A stretch of DNA of 64,000 nt from JACJWR01 sp964556255 (GTDB lineage Bacteria; Actinomycetota; Actinomycetes; S36-B12; UBA10799), in assembly GCA_964556255.1 (NCBI GenBank), contig CAZKVQ010000004.1, positions 1 to 64,000 on the forward strand. Direction: 5' to 3'. The notes beneath the pieces were generated by a model, which was given only the letters and a program-made list of their open reading frames with translations, was not told the DNA's origin and ran no database searches. Position numbers and translations under genes: made by a program. Shown here piece by piece: positions 16,611 to 27,164 of this stretch (position 1 is the stretch's first letter; each line of letters opens with the position of its first letter).

Positions 16611-17574
16611 GGACAGTAGCGCCGATCCGATGATCCGTCTTGACCATGTGACGAAAGAGTTCCCGGGCGGGACGGTGGCCGTCGACGACCTCGACATGGC
16701 CATCGGGCGCGGCGAGATCTGCGCGCTCGTCGGGCCTTCCGGCTGCGGCAAGACGACCACCATGCGGATGATCAACCGGCTGATCGACCCCACCGCGGGG
16801 ACGGTGCTGGTCGGCGGGATCGACGTCGCCGGCGTCGACGTGACCGAGTTGCGCCGCCACATCGGCTACGTGATCCAAGCGGTGGGGCTCTTCCCCCATT
16901 ACACGGTCCGCCGAAACATCGGCACCGTCTGCCAACTGCTGGGCTGGGACAAGTCCACGATCGCCAGTCGTGCCGACGAACTGCTCGAGCTGGTGGGTCT
17001 GGAGCCGGGTCTGTACGGCGACCGCTACCCCAATCAACTGTCCGGCGGGCAGCGACAGCGGGTCGGGGTCGCTCGGGCCCTGGCCGCCGACCCGCCGGTA
17101 CTGCTGATGGACGAGCCCTTCGGGGCGGTTGACCCTATCGCCCGGGGACGGCTGCAGGAGAGTTTCCTCGACCTTCAGCAGCAGGTTCGCAAGACGGTGG
17201 TGCTGGTGACTCACGACATCGACGAGGCCGTGCGGATGGCCGACCGGATAGCGGTGCTCAACGTCGGGGGGATCCTCGAGCAGTACGCGCCGCCGGCGGA
17301 GATTCTCGCTCATCCTGCCAACGAGTTCGTGGCCGATTTCGTCGGCCACGACCGCACCTTGAAACGGCTCTCAGTGACCCCTCTTCCGATGCTCGACACG
17401 GCAACCGTGGACATCGCAGGGTTGCCGGAGATCGAGGCCGAGGTCTCCCTGCAGGACGCGCTGACGGCCCTACTGGAATCCCCGGAAGGCCAGGTCAGCG
17501 TGGTCACCGAAGGCGGACCGGCCCGCCTGCTGACCCTCGACTCGATCCACGCGGCGCTACGAGGCGCGGCGTAA
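16609..17574 (+). CDS. Osmoprotectant ABC transporter ATPase
   Basis: A 321-residue ABC ATPase of the OpuCA/ProV group that powers the adjacent permeases. It has Walker A GPSGCGKTTT near residue 42, Q-loop IQAVGLFPHYTV, signature LSGGQRQRVGVARAL, Walker B LLMDEPFGAVDPI, and the switch motif VTHDIDEAVRMADR. The C-terminal 80 residues are a shortened accessory region where OpuCA has paired CBS domains; only a weak CBS-like half (VSLQDALTALLESPEGQVSVV) is visible. A perfect AGGAGG supports ATG 16609. It is on the opposite strand from its permeases, so the transporter is split between two divergent transcripts. Confidence 0.9.
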   Translation: MDSSADPMIRLDHVTKEFPGGTVAVDDLDMAIGRGEICALVGPSGCGKTTTMRMINRLIDPTAGTVLVGGIDVAGVDVTELRRHIGYVIQAVGLFPHYTVRRNIGTVCQLLGWDKSTIASRADELLELVGLEPGLYGDRYPNQLSGGQRQRVGVARALAADPPVLLMDEPFGAVDPIARGRLQESFLDLQQQVRKTVVLVTHDIDEAVRMADRIAVLNVGGILEQYAPPAEILAHPANEFVADFVGHDRTLKRLSVTPLPMLDTATVDIAGLPEIEAEVSLQDALTALLESPEGQVSVVTEGGPARLLTLDSIHAALRGAA

Positions 17575-17617
17575 CTGCGAACCCGACCGAAGGCGCCGAG
17601 CCATGGATATCGGTCCG

Positions 17618-17935
17618 CTAGCTGAGTTCCGCCTTCGCAGCGGCGGCGTCCTTCGGATGGTCGCGGAGGTAGGTCGCGAATCGGGCCACGAACAGCGGCT
17701 GCATGTCGCCGACTGAGTCCTCCCCGAACGTCTCCTCGGCGCCTTTGACGACCTCGATGATCGAACCGCCGATCTCACCCAGCGAGCCGCCCTCGCTGGA
17801 GACCGCCTGCATTGCTGGGCTGTGGGCGTAGAGGTCGTAGAAGAACTTGAAGTCGTGGCGCCTCTCGGCCACCTTGAAGGTCCAATCACGCAATTCAAGG
17901 TAGGGAAGGTCCTCGTACACCTCGTCGGAACTCAT
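17618..17935 (-). CDS. Conserved-looking hypothetical protein, 105 residues
   Basis: I do not recognise this family. The acidic 105-residue product begins MSSDEVYEDLPYLELRDWTF and has an aromatic, charged stretch (RRHDFKFFYDLYAHSPAM) followed by a Gly-rich turn (SSEGGSLGEIGGSIIEVVKG) and a helical end. It has no signal peptide or membrane segment and looks like a small soluble folded protein. ATG 17935 has GAGG upstream. It lies ten bases after the DUF3180 gene, as the last member of the folate operon, so it may be co-transcribed with it. Codon use matches the neighbours, which supports it being a real gene. Confidence 0.7.
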   Translation of the reverse strand: MSSDEVYEDLPYLELRDWTFKVAERRHDFKFFYDLYAHSPAMQAVSSEGGSLGEIGGSIIEVVKGAEETFGEDSVGDMQPLFVARFATYLRDHPKDAAAAKAELS

Positions 17936-17945
17936 AGCCTCGATC

Positions 17946-18482
17946 CTAGCGGGGCTCACGAATGCGTGGGTGGCTGGTTGAATCGCGCGGATGGACCCAA
18001 TCCGAGCCCGATTCATCCTCGAGGGGGAGCCCCTCGGCGTCGTCCGGGTCTTTGGGAAGCCGGCAGATCCGTTCCAGCCAGATCGCGATGAGGGCCAGCA
18101 CGACGCCAGCGACCGCGCTGACGGCGCAGATGATGAGCCTTTCACGTGCGATCGACACCGAGAGGTCCAGCGCGTACCAGAATCCGACACCCGCGAAGAA
18201 GCCGGCGACCAGGGCACCTGCACGGGAGGCGGCCATGGCCAGTGCTGCCGTGCGCATCGCCACGAACGGGTTGAGATGGATGCCTTCGCGCTTCAACCGG
18301 TTCCGGAAGACCAGCGTCCAGCCCAGCAGGCCCAGGTCGATCGCGACGACGGTGATGGCGGTTGTCCACGGCACCGGCATGCGCAAACCGACCAGGGTGT
18401 CGTAAAGGTCGGCCACCGCCACGCCCAGCACCAAGGCGATCAAGGCGAGGGCCAGCAGGAGCGACGGCCGGGTCGGGGTCAC
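17946..18482 (-). CDS. DUF3180 membrane protein
   Basis: A 178-residue membrane protein of the actinobacterial DUF3180 family. There are four hydrophobic segments (near residues 7-25, 40-58, 80-105 and 115-132). The family signature in the loop before the third segment reads LNPFVAMRTAALAMAASRAGALVAG (key: NPFVAMRTAALA, AGALVAGFFAG). The C-terminal 40 residues are acidic and cytoplasmic. GTG 18482 overlaps the folK stop by four bases (GTGA), so it is coupled to folate synthesis genes. This linkage is known across actinobacteria, but the function is not. Confidence 0.85.
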   Translation of the reverse strand: MTPTRPSLLLALALIALVLGVAVADLYDTLVGLRMPVPWTTAITVVAIDLGLLGWTLVFRNRLKREGIHLNPFVAMRTAALAMAASRAGALVAGFFAGVGFWYALDLSVSIARERLIICAVSAVAGVVLALIAIWLERICRLPKDPDDAEGLPLEDESGSDWVHPRDSTSHPRIREPR

Positions 18483-19354
18483 GGGACCAGCGTAAGCCGA
18501 AGACCGGGGGCAAGAGCCACCGGTTGGTCACCCGGGAAGGCCCGCAACAACTGCGCCACGGTCGGGCCGTGGCCCCCGGGTCGGGCATCCGGTTCGACCT
18601 CCGCCCAGGGCGCCAGCACGAACGCCCGCTCGGTTGCCCGGGGGTGTGGCAGAGTCAGATCCGGATCGGCCCAGCGTTGACCGGCGAAGTCCAGGATGTC
18701 CAGATCCAAGGTGCGGGGGCCCCATCGCACCGTGCGTTCCCGCCCGGCACCCGCCTCGATCCGCTGACACAGCCGCAGTAGCTGCCAGGGGTCGAGGGTG
18801 GTGATCACTACCGCGACGGCGTTGAGGTAGTCGGGTTGATCAGGACCTCCGACCGGCGCGGTGGCGTACACCCGCGACACGGCTGCCACCTCGGTGGCCG
18901 GGTCCGCCGCGAGTGCTGAGAGTCCGTATTGGAGTTCCGCTGCCCGGTCTCCGAGGTTGGAGCCCAGGCCGATGACCGCCCGGCAGGAACCCCTGCGGTG
19001 GCGCGACACCGACACATTGTCGAAGGGCACCGGCATCGGTGCGTGCGGTTTGTGGACCGTGACCTGAACGGTGAGAACCCCGGGTAGCGCTGCGAGGTCC
19101 GCTGCGATGACATCGGCTAGCTTCTCGATCAGGTCGAAGGGCTCGCCGACGATCCTCGCCAGCACGAGTTCGCCGACGTGACCATAGTCGATGGTGTCGG
19201 CGAGGTCGTCGCTGCCTGCGGCCGCGCTGAAGTCTGCGGTGATGCGAACGTCGACCACGAACTCCTGCCCGTCGCGTCGTTCGTGGTCGAACACGCCGTG
19301 GAACCCGATGCCCCGGAGGCCAAGGATCTCGATGGTGTCCCTGGGCCCGGTCAT
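18479..19354 (-). CDS. folBK: Bifunctional dihydroneopterin aldolase / HPPK (FolB-FolK fusion)
   Basis: A fusion of two consecutive folate enzymes. Residues 1-120 are dihydroneopterin aldolase (IEILGLRGIGFHGVFDHERRDGQEF, key GFHGVFDHER; later DYGHVGELV and VTVHKPHAPMPVPFDNVSV). Residues 125-291 are 6-hydroxymethyl-7,8-dihydropterin pyrophosphokinase (IGLGSNLGDR, YATAPVGGPDQPDYLNAV, RTVRWGPRTLDLDIL, LPHPRATERAFVLAPW). The fused protein would pass the pterin from aldolase to kinase. In many actinobacteria folB and folK are separate adjacent genes; the fusion here shows no intervening stop or start signal. ATG 19354 and the folP stop overlap by four bases. Confidence 0.92.
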   Translation of the reverse strand: MTGPRDTIEILGLRGIGFHGVFDHERRDGQEFVVDVRITADFSAAAGSDDLADTIDYGHVGELVLARIVGEPFDLIEKLADVIAADLAALPGVLTVQVTVHKPHAPMPVPFDNVSVSRHRRGSCRAVIGLGSNLGDRAAELQYGLSALAADPATEVAAVSRVYATAPVGGPDQPDYLNAVAVVITTLDPWQLLRLCQRIEAGAGRERTVRWGPRTLDLDILDFAGQRWADPDLTLPHPRATERAFVLAPWAEVEPDARPGGHGPTVAQLLRAFPGDQPVALAPGLRLTLVP

Positions 19355-20208
19355 CGCGACCCCCGCCAGGCTTCGACTACCGCAACGGCGTCGGCGCTGC
19401 TGCGCGGGGAGTGCACCCGGACGGCCCAGACGTCGGCGGCCGCGGCGAGGGTGGTTACCGCCACGGTGGCGTCTTCCCTACCGTCGATGTCGCGGGGCTG
19501 GCCATCATCCGACAGCAACGCGCCGAGGAACCGCTTGCGGGAGGCCCCAACCAGCAGCGGCCTACCCAGCTCAGCCAGTTGATCCAACCCGCGCAGCAGC
19601 GCCCAGTTGTGTTCCGGCCGCTTGGCGAAACCGATGCCAGGGTCCAGCACCACCCGGTTCGGGTCGATTCCGGCCGCGGCACAGGCGTCGAGTCGGGCGG
19701 ACAACTCCGAACGCACCTCGGCCACGACGTCGTCGTATTTGGCCTGCGAGTCCATGTGCCAACCATGGCCCCGCCAATGCATCAGGACGTACGGGACAGA
19801 CATTCCGGAAACGGTGGCCAACATCTCGGTATCCGCCAGGCCGCCGCTGACATCGTTGACGACCACGGCCCCCGCGGCAACCGCATCCACGGCCACGCCC
19901 GCCCTCATGGTGTCCACGCTCACCCACACCCCGGCCGCCGCCAGACCTGCCACCACCGGCAGGACCCGGTCGCGTTCCTCCGACTCGGAGACCCGCTGGG
20001 CGCCCGGCCGAGTCGACTCACCGCCGACATCCACGAGATCGGCGCCTGCGGTCGCCAATCGGCATCCCTCGGCTATCGCGGCGTCCGCTGTGGCGAACCG
20101 ACCGCCATCGCTGAAAGAGTCGGGCGTCACGTTCAGCACGCCCATCACCAAGGTGCGGTCCGACCCGGCGAGGTCTCGGGGGAGGCCGGCGGGTGCTCGG
20201 TGGGTCAT
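19351..20208 (-). CDS. folP: Dihydropteroate synthase
   Basis: It condenses 6-hydroxymethyl-dihydropterin pyrophosphate with p-aminobenzoate, the sulfonamide target. The 285-residue TIM-barrel protein has the pterin-binding MGVLNVTPDSFSDGG, VDVGGESTRPGA, SVDTMRAGVA, NDVSGGLAD, VLMHWRGH, LDPGIGFAKRPEHNW, VGASRKRFLG and the terminal RVHSPRSSADAV. In the last of these, the more usual RVHDV reads RVHSP, and the dispersed phosphate-binding Arg/His are kept. The start is ATG 20208, 12 bases after the folE stop. It is part of the folE-folP-folBK operon. Confidence 0.95.
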   Translation of the reverse strand: MTHRAPAGLPRDLAGSDRTLVMGVLNVTPDSFSDGGRFATADAAIAEGCRLATAGADLVDVGGESTRPGAQRVSESEERDRVLPVVAGLAAAGVWVSVDTMRAGVAVDAVAAGAVVVNDVSGGLADTEMLATVSGMSVPYVLMHWRGHGWHMDSQAKYDDVVAEVRSELSARLDACAAAGIDPNRVVLDPGIGFAKRPEHNWALLRGLDQLAELGRPLLVGASRKRFLGALLSDDGQPRDIDGREDATVAVTTLAAAADVWAVRVHSPRSSADAVAVVEAWRGSR

Positions 20209-20220
20209 CGTCGCAGACCG

Positions 20221-20858
20221 TCAGCGTCCGATGATCAGACTCATCGCCTCGGCGCGAGTTGCCGGCGACATCAGCAGGCCGCGGACGGCGCTGGTGATGG
20301 TACGGCTCCCCGGCTTGCGCACCCCCCTCATCGCCATGCAGAGGTGTTCGCACTCGATAACCACGATGGCGCCACGGGGGTTCAGGTACTCGACCAGAGC
20401 ATCGGCTATCTGCGTGGTGAGGCGTTCCTGCACCTGCGGCCGTCGTGAGTAGATGTCCACCACCCGCGCCAACTTCGACAGGCCGGTGATGCGGCCATCG
20501 GCCTCCGGGATATATCCGACGTGCGCGCTCCCGTAGAAGGGCACCAAGTGGTGCTCGCACATGCTCCAGATCTCGATGTCACGCACCAGGACGAGCTCGT
20601 CGTGGGCAAGGTCGAAGGTCGTCGACAGAACATCGCCCGGGGACTGTCCCAAGCCGGAGAACATCTCCGCATACATGCGCGCCACCCGCGCCGGGGTCTC
20701 GACCAGACCGTCACGGTCCGGGTTCTCCCCGACGGCTATCAGCAACTCCCGTATCGCGGCCTCCGCCCGTTCGGCATCGAACCCGGGCGGTGCGGGCAGG
20801 CCCGCGGTCGCAGTCTGAGCGGCCAGCTGGACGTTCTCTGAATCATCCACGTCGACGA

Positions 20859-20862
<4 letters not shown>
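20221..20862 (-). CDS. folE: GTP cyclohydrolase I
   Basis: It converts GTP to dihydroneopterin triphosphate at the entry to folate synthesis. The 213-residue protein has the type I zinc site: Cys in SMCEHHLVPFYG, His-His of the same motif, and Cys in ECEHLCMAMRG. GRITGLSKLARVVDIYSRRPQVQERLT (key GLSKLAR and RRPQVQERLT) completes the active-site signature. ATG 20862 overlaps the ftsH stop by four bases. Translational coupling to ftsH is characteristic of this conserved actinobacterial cluster. Confidence 0.95.
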
Positions 20863-22817
<1,955 letters not shown>

Positions 22818-22905
22818 TGCCCCCTACCGTATAACGGCAGGTGCCACTCCTGACAGGCGAGGCGAGGTGCTTCGCCAGGGGCGAAACCGGAATACCCCGT
22901 CAGGT

Positions 22906-23454
22906 TCAGACAGCGTCCCGGGACAGCGTCGCCACGCAGGTCAGGTTGCGGTAACGCTGGTTGTAGTCCAGCCCGTAGCCGACCACGAACGAGTCGGGTA
23001 TGTCGAAGCCCAAGTAGTGGACCTTGACCTCGTTCGCGACTGCCTCGGGCTTGCGCAGCAGCGTCATCACCCGCAGCGAGGCAGCTCCTCGCTTGCCCAA
23101 GGTCCGCACCAGCCAGTCCAGCGTCAACCCGGAATCGAGCACGTCCTCGACGATCAGTACGTGCTGTCCGGCAATGTCGGTATCAAGGTCCTTGAGGATG
23201 CGGACTATTCCGCTGGAACTGGCCCCGGAGCCATAGGAGGAGATGGCCATCCAGTCGAGACTGGCCGCGGTGTGCAGCAACCGCGCGAGGTCGGCCATCA
23301 CCATCACCGCACCTTTGAGCACCCCTACGAGCAGCAGCTCTTTGCCTGCGTAATCCTCGTCGATCTCGGCGGCCAGCTCAGCCAGCCTGGTTTCGATCTG
23401 CTCCGGGGTGAGCAGAACCTCCACAAGTTCGCCATGGGTGTCGCTGGGGTCCAC
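22906..23454 (-). CDS. hpt: Hypoxanthine (guanine) phosphoribosyltransferase
   Basis: It salvages hypoxanthine and guanine with PRPP. The 182-residue type I phosphoribosyltransferase has LLLVGVLKGAVMVMADLARLL, the SSYGSGASSSGIVRI loop that closes on the active site, the PRPP motif VLIVEDVLDSGLTLDWL, and VKVHYLGFDIPDSFVVGYGLDYNQRYRNL, whose VGYGLDY is diagnostic. The start is GTG 23454 with GAGGAG upstream, one base after the tilS stop. The tilS-hpt-ftsH order is the same as in many Gram-positive bacteria. Confidence 0.95.
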   Translation of the reverse strand: MDPSDTHGELVEVLLTPEQIETRLAELAAEIDEDYAGKELLLVGVLKGAVMVMADLARLLHTAASLDWMAISSYGSGASSSGIVRILKDLDTDIAGQHVLIVEDVLDSGLTLDWLVRTLGKRGAASLRVMTLLRKPEAVANEVKVHYLGFDIPDSFVVGYGLDYNQRYRNLTCVATLSRDAV

Positions 23455-23455
23455 G

Positions 23456-24439
23456 TCACTCCTCGCCCGGGCTGCTGGGTCCGAACACCACTGTGCCAGA
23501 AGCCCGAACGGCAGTCTTGCCGCCGGGCAGGGCGACGGCCCCCTGCCCGTGCCAATCGGTGACGAGGGCGGTCAGGGCCCTGACGTGCACCGAGGTGAGG
23601 CGGCCACCGTCGGAGCCGGCCAGCAGGGCTGCCTCCCGCATCACCCGGGCCACCACGGCCACCGGCAGGCCGACCAACGCGTGGGCTTCCACCCGAACCT
23701 GGCCGGCCGCCGAACTCAGGGCAGCCGCTGCGACGTGCTCGGCCCAGCTGGCGATCGCGTCGGCGTCCGCGCGGAGCAGCTCCGCCGTCCGGGCCAGCGC
23801 GGCAGAGACTCCGGGCCCCAGCACGACCTCGAGCACCGGCAGCACTTCATTGCGGACCCGGGCCCGCAGGAACCGTGGGTCGCTGTTCTGCTCGTCGTGG
23901 TGCACCGGCAGGTCGGGGTAGGCGCTCCGCACGGTCTGACGGTCCAGACCGAGCATGGGACGTCGGAAGACTCCGCGGGCGGCGGACATGCCCGCGAGGG
24001 AGCGACCGCCCGACCCACGCGCAAGACCCAACAGCACGGTCTCCGCCTGGTCGTCGCTGGTGTGGCCGAGCAGCACGGCGGCGGCTCCCACCGCCTCCGC
24101 CTGCTGGGTGAGGGCCTGGTAGCGGGCCGATCGAGCCGCCGCCTCCGGTCCCTCTCCCGTGTCCACAACCGTCACCGCCGTCACTATCACCGGCTCGAGG
24201 CCTAGCGTCCGGCACGTATCGGCCGCCTGCTCGGCGACGTCGTCCGAGCTGGGCTGCAAGCCATGGTCGACGATCACGGCCCCCGCACGACGCGGCGGTC
24301 GGACGACCTCAGCGGTGGCGGCGGCCAGTGCCACCGAGTCGGGGCCGCCCGAGCACGCTACAAGCACAAGCCCGTCGGCGGGCAGCTCGGCAAGCACCTC
24401 ACGGACCGCCCGTCGCACGGCATCGGCGGGCCGGGTCAC
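23456..24439 (-). CDS. tilS: tRNA(Ile)-lysidine synthase
   Basis: It attaches lysine to C34 of the AUA-reading tRNA-Ile, changing both its codon and amino-acid specificity. The 327-residue protein begins with the N-type ATP pyrophosphatase domain (VACSGGPDSVALAAAT P-loop near residue 30, VDHGLQP, ARYQAL, LLGHTSDDQAETVLLGLARGSG, RRPMLGL, DPRFLRARVRNEVLPVL) and a short C-terminal TilS region. GTG 24439 overlaps the metalloprotease stop by four bases (GTGA). Open frame continues upstream to 24991 antisense to the metalloprotease, but without similarity, so the coupled GTG is chosen. Confidence 0.93.
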   Translation of the reverse strand: MTRPADAVRRAVREVLAELPADGLVLVACSGGPDSVALAAATAEVVRPPRRAGAVIVDHGLQPSSDDVAEQAADTCRTLGLEPVIVTAVTVVDTGEGPEAAARSARYQALTQQAEAVGAAAVLLGHTSDDQAETVLLGLARGSGGRSLAGMSAARGVFRRPMLGLDRQTVRSAYPDLPVHHDEQNSDPRFLRARVRNEVLPVLEVVLGPGVSAALARTAELLRADADAIASWAEHVAAAALSSAAGQVRVEAHALVGLPVAVVARVMREAALLAGSDGGRLTSVHVRALTALVTDWHGQGAVALPGGKTAVRASGTVVFGPSSPGEE

Positions 24440-25455
24440 GACGCGTCCGGGTGCACCCGTGCGATCCAGTCCGCGGGTTCGCGGATCTCGTGCAGGGATG
24501 GCAACAGCTCGGGGCCGGTCCACACCTCGTTGAAGCGGTCGAGGCCGATGAGTTCCACAACGATCCGGACGAACCTCGCACCCTCGCGGTACTGGGCCAT
24601 CTTCGCGTCGAGCCCCAGCACCTTGCGCAGGATGATGTCCAGCGGCCCGGACCCGCGACGCCGCTCCTCGAACTTCTCCCGCAGCTCCCGAGAGGACGGC
24701 ACTACGTCGTCGGCGGCGTTGTCCATGACCCAATCCGCGTGACCCTCGAGCAGGCTCATCAGTCCGAGCAGCCGGGACATCAACTCCCGCTGTTCCGGTG
24801 ATTGCAGCACCGCCATCAACGGCAGCTCGTCGTCCTTGGCCCGTACCCCGCCAGCAGCTCGCCGCGCCAACTCCAGCGGCGACACATCGAGATCTGTCAC
24901 GAGTGCCCCGATGGAGTCGGCGAAGTACCCGGACAGCCAGGGGTTGGCGCCGAACTGCACCCGATGGGTCTCTTCGTGAAGGCAGACCCACATGCGGAAA
25001 TCGCGCGGATCGGCGTCCAGCTCCTCCTCAGCCGACACGATGTTCGGGGCCACCAGCAACAACCTGGCGGGTTGTCCCGCCGGAGGGAGCGCCTCGAATT
25101 GACCCAGCACCTTGGTCGACAACCAGCCGAGCATGGCACCTACTTGCAGCGCGTTGACCCGCGACGCCACCGCATGCATCTTGCCCTCCGGCAGCCGGCG
25201 GCCCAGCGGCTCCACCATCGCCTTCATTGAGCCGGTATTCGCCTCAATCCAGGCGGGCCGGTCCACTACCGCGGCCACCAGATCGTCGGGGGCCCTCAAG
25301 CGGGTGACCTCCCGCACCGGCGCACGTGCCGCCAGCGCCAGCTCGCGCAACTGGGCGACGGTTGCCGCCGCGTCCGCCGTGGAGGTTGGTGGACCGCCGG
25401 GGGCTATCCGGGTGGCGGTTGCCGCCGCAAGCTGCCAATCGACCGGTTCCGCCAT
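24436..25455 (-). CDS. DUF2342 zinc-dependent metalloprotease-like protein
   Basis: This is a 339-residue member of the actinobacterial DUF2342 family, often labelled zinc-dependent metalloprotease or F420-biosynthesis-associated. The HExxH-type site is CLHEETHRVQF near residue 172, with a downstream acidic partner in LEGHADWVMD around residue 240. There is no signal peptide, so it should be cytoplasmic. ATG 25455 (MAEPVDWQLA) starts the family homology. It lies between dacB (31 bases) and tilS (four-base overlap), the same position as in Mycobacterium and Streptomyces. The proteolytic activity is predicted from the motif only. Confidence 0.87.
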   Translation of the reverse strand: MAEPVDWQLAAATATRIAPGGPPTSTADAAATVAQLRELALAARAPVREVTRLRAPDDLVAAVVDRPAWIEANTGSMKAMVEPLGRRLPEGKMHAVASRVNALQVGAMLGWLSTKVLGQFEALPPAGQPARLLLVAPNIVSAEEELDADPRDFRMWVCLHEETHRVQFGANPWLSGYFADSIGALVTDLDVSPLELARRAAGGVRAKDDELPLMAVLQSPEQRELMSRLLGLMSLLEGHADWVMDNAADDVVPSSRELREKFEERRRGSGPLDIILRKVLGLDAKMAQYREGARFVRIVVELIGLDRFNEVWTGPELLPSLHEIREPADWIARVHPDAS

Positions 25456-25486
25456 GCCGGTAAGGGTACGCCGAAGCGCCGTACGG

Positions 25487-26980
25487 TCAGCCAGCGCCGC
25501 CGCAGCCACAGTCGGCCAGCGCCGCCGCGGCACGATCGAGGGCTGTTCTCGCCTCATCGGTGCCGGTCACCTGATCGGCGACGAAATCGAAGATGAGCAG
25601 TCGACCGTCGCGGTCGACGACCAGGCCACCGAGCGCACCCACCGAGGTCAGGGTCCCCGTCTTCGCGCGCACGACCCCGCGACCTGATTCGGTAGCCACC
25701 GTCCCGAACCGTTCGGCGAGGGTGCCGTCGAACCCTGCGACCGGCAGCCCGGTTCCCACCGGCCAGATCTGCGGATTGGCGTTTGTCGCGACCTTCGACA
25801 GCACTGCCGCGGTCGTAGCGGCCGGCACCCGGTCTTCGCGACTGAGCCCGCTGGCGTCCACCAGCCTGAGTCCCTCCACCGGCACACCCATACCCGCCAG
25901 TACACGGCTGGTGGCCGCGGCCCCGCCGGCGAAACTGGCGTCGCCCACGACTTTGGCCCCGGCCAGATGCGCCAGCATCTCCGCCGCGACATTGTCCGAT
26001 CGCAACGACGTCTGCTCCACCAGTTCGGCGATCTGAGCTGATTGGCCGGCCGCCAACTCCTGTGCACCTGCCGGCGCCCGCAACCGATCCACGTCACCAG
26101 TGACGGTGACGCCCTGGGCTGCCAGTTGCTCGGCGAATACACGGCCCGCCGACAGTGCCGGATCCGACTCCGGGCTGCATGGATAGGCGGGCGTTCGCAA
26201 GCTCAGCGCCATGATCGGCTTCGCCATGCAGGACGAGAGGTAGGTGTCCGGCCAACTAGGCTCGGTGGTCGGGCCGGTGAACAGGGAATCGTCGATGTGC
26301 ACGCGGACGGCGGCGCGGGCACCCGAGGTCGGGCCCGAACCGCTCGGAGAGACCGGCGAACCGGTTGCGGCCGAACCGGACGCCGAGGAAGGGTCCGTCG
26401 CCGACGGCGAGTCCGTGGCCGAGGACCCGTCCGCGGAGGCCGATGCTGGGCCTCCCGTTTCCCCGGCGGCGGTTACGCCGAGGGCGGCGGCCGTGCGCTT
26501 CGCCAGGTCTGCCAGGGTGACGGCATCGGGGCTGTCCGGGGAGGGTGTCTTCAGCAGATCTGGGTCTCCGCCTCCAACCAAGATCACCGATCCGTCTGGT
26601 CCCGCCACGACCCTGGTGGTGATGCGACTGTCTGCGCCCAGGGCGGTGGTGACCGCCGCACCGGTCAGGATCTTCAAGGTCGACGCCGGGATCCGGGGCT
26701 GACTCGAACTGCGCTCATAGAGCACCGAGCCGGTGGCGGCGTCCATGACCACCGCGCCGACGGAGGGTCCCAACGCAGGATCGTCGAGGGCGTTCAGGGC
26801 GGCAGCCAGACCACCGGAGGTCGGCGGGGCACCCGTAGGCGCCGGCAACGCGGGTGTCACTTGTACGGGTGCGGGCGTCGGCACGGACGAGTCAGCCACC
26901 ACCACCTGCGACGTCGCCAGGACGCCGACGCAGCAGGCGGCCAGCACGGCACCGAAGCCGGTAACCCGCCTACTCAGCAT
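25487..26980 (-). CDS. dacB: D-alanyl-D-alanine carboxypeptidase/endopeptidase (PBP4 type)
   Basis: A secreted low-molecular-weight penicillin-binding protein that trims peptidoglycan stem peptides. In 497 residues it has an N-terminal signal segment (VTGFGAVLAACCVGVLATS), the S13 family motifs PASTLKI (SxxK), RSDN (SxN) and VRAKTGTL (KTG), and the C-terminal DCGCGGAG. An unusual Ser/Ala/Thr/Asp/Pro linker of about 45 residues (around 200-245) is inserted between the first motif and the middle domain. ATG 26980 is preferred, with GGGAG upstream; an earlier ORF extension is arginine-rich and lacks a signal. It is divergent from ppa across 184 bases. Confidence 0.92.
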   Translation of the reverse strand: MLSRRVTGFGAVLAACCVGVLATSQVVVADSSVPTPAPVQVTPALPAPTGAPPTSGGLAAALNALDDPALGPSVGAVVMDAATGSVLYERSSSQPRIPASTLKILTGAAVTTALGADSRITTRVVAGPDGSVILVGGGDPDLLKTPSPDSPDAVTLADLAKRTAAALGVTAAGETGGPASASADGSSATDSPSATDPSSASGSAATGSPVSPSGSGPTSGARAAVRVHIDDSLFTGPTTEPSWPDTYLSSCMAKPIMALSLRTPAYPCSPESDPALSAGRVFAEQLAAQGVTVTGDVDRLRAPAGAQELAAGQSAQIAELVEQTSLRSDNVAAEMLAHLAGAKVVGDASFAGGAAATSRVLAGMGVPVEGLRLVDASGLSREDRVPAATTAAVLSKVATNANPQIWPVGTGLPVAGFDGTLAERFGTVATESGRGVVRAKTGTLTSVGALGGLVVDRDGRLLIFDFVADQVTGTDEARTALDRAAAALADCGCGGAG

Positions 26981-27164
26981 CAGCACTCCCTGCACTCGTC
27001 GTCGGATTGTGATCAAGACCCGGCGGCGACTCGCGCCGTCTGGCGCGCCTCGTGGCCCGTTGACCACTATCTTCTCCGACGAGGACCGTTACCCGGCACC
27101 GGGCTGCCGGCGAGTCCTGAGACCGAGACCCGTAATCATCGCCGAGTCGCCCAAGGAGTCCCCC

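Noticed and set aside
15193..17349. Minus-strand frame of over 700 codons including the second permease
   Set aside because: Only the last 242 codons (from 15921) encode the permease; the remainder is antisense to the ATPase and overlaps the first permease.
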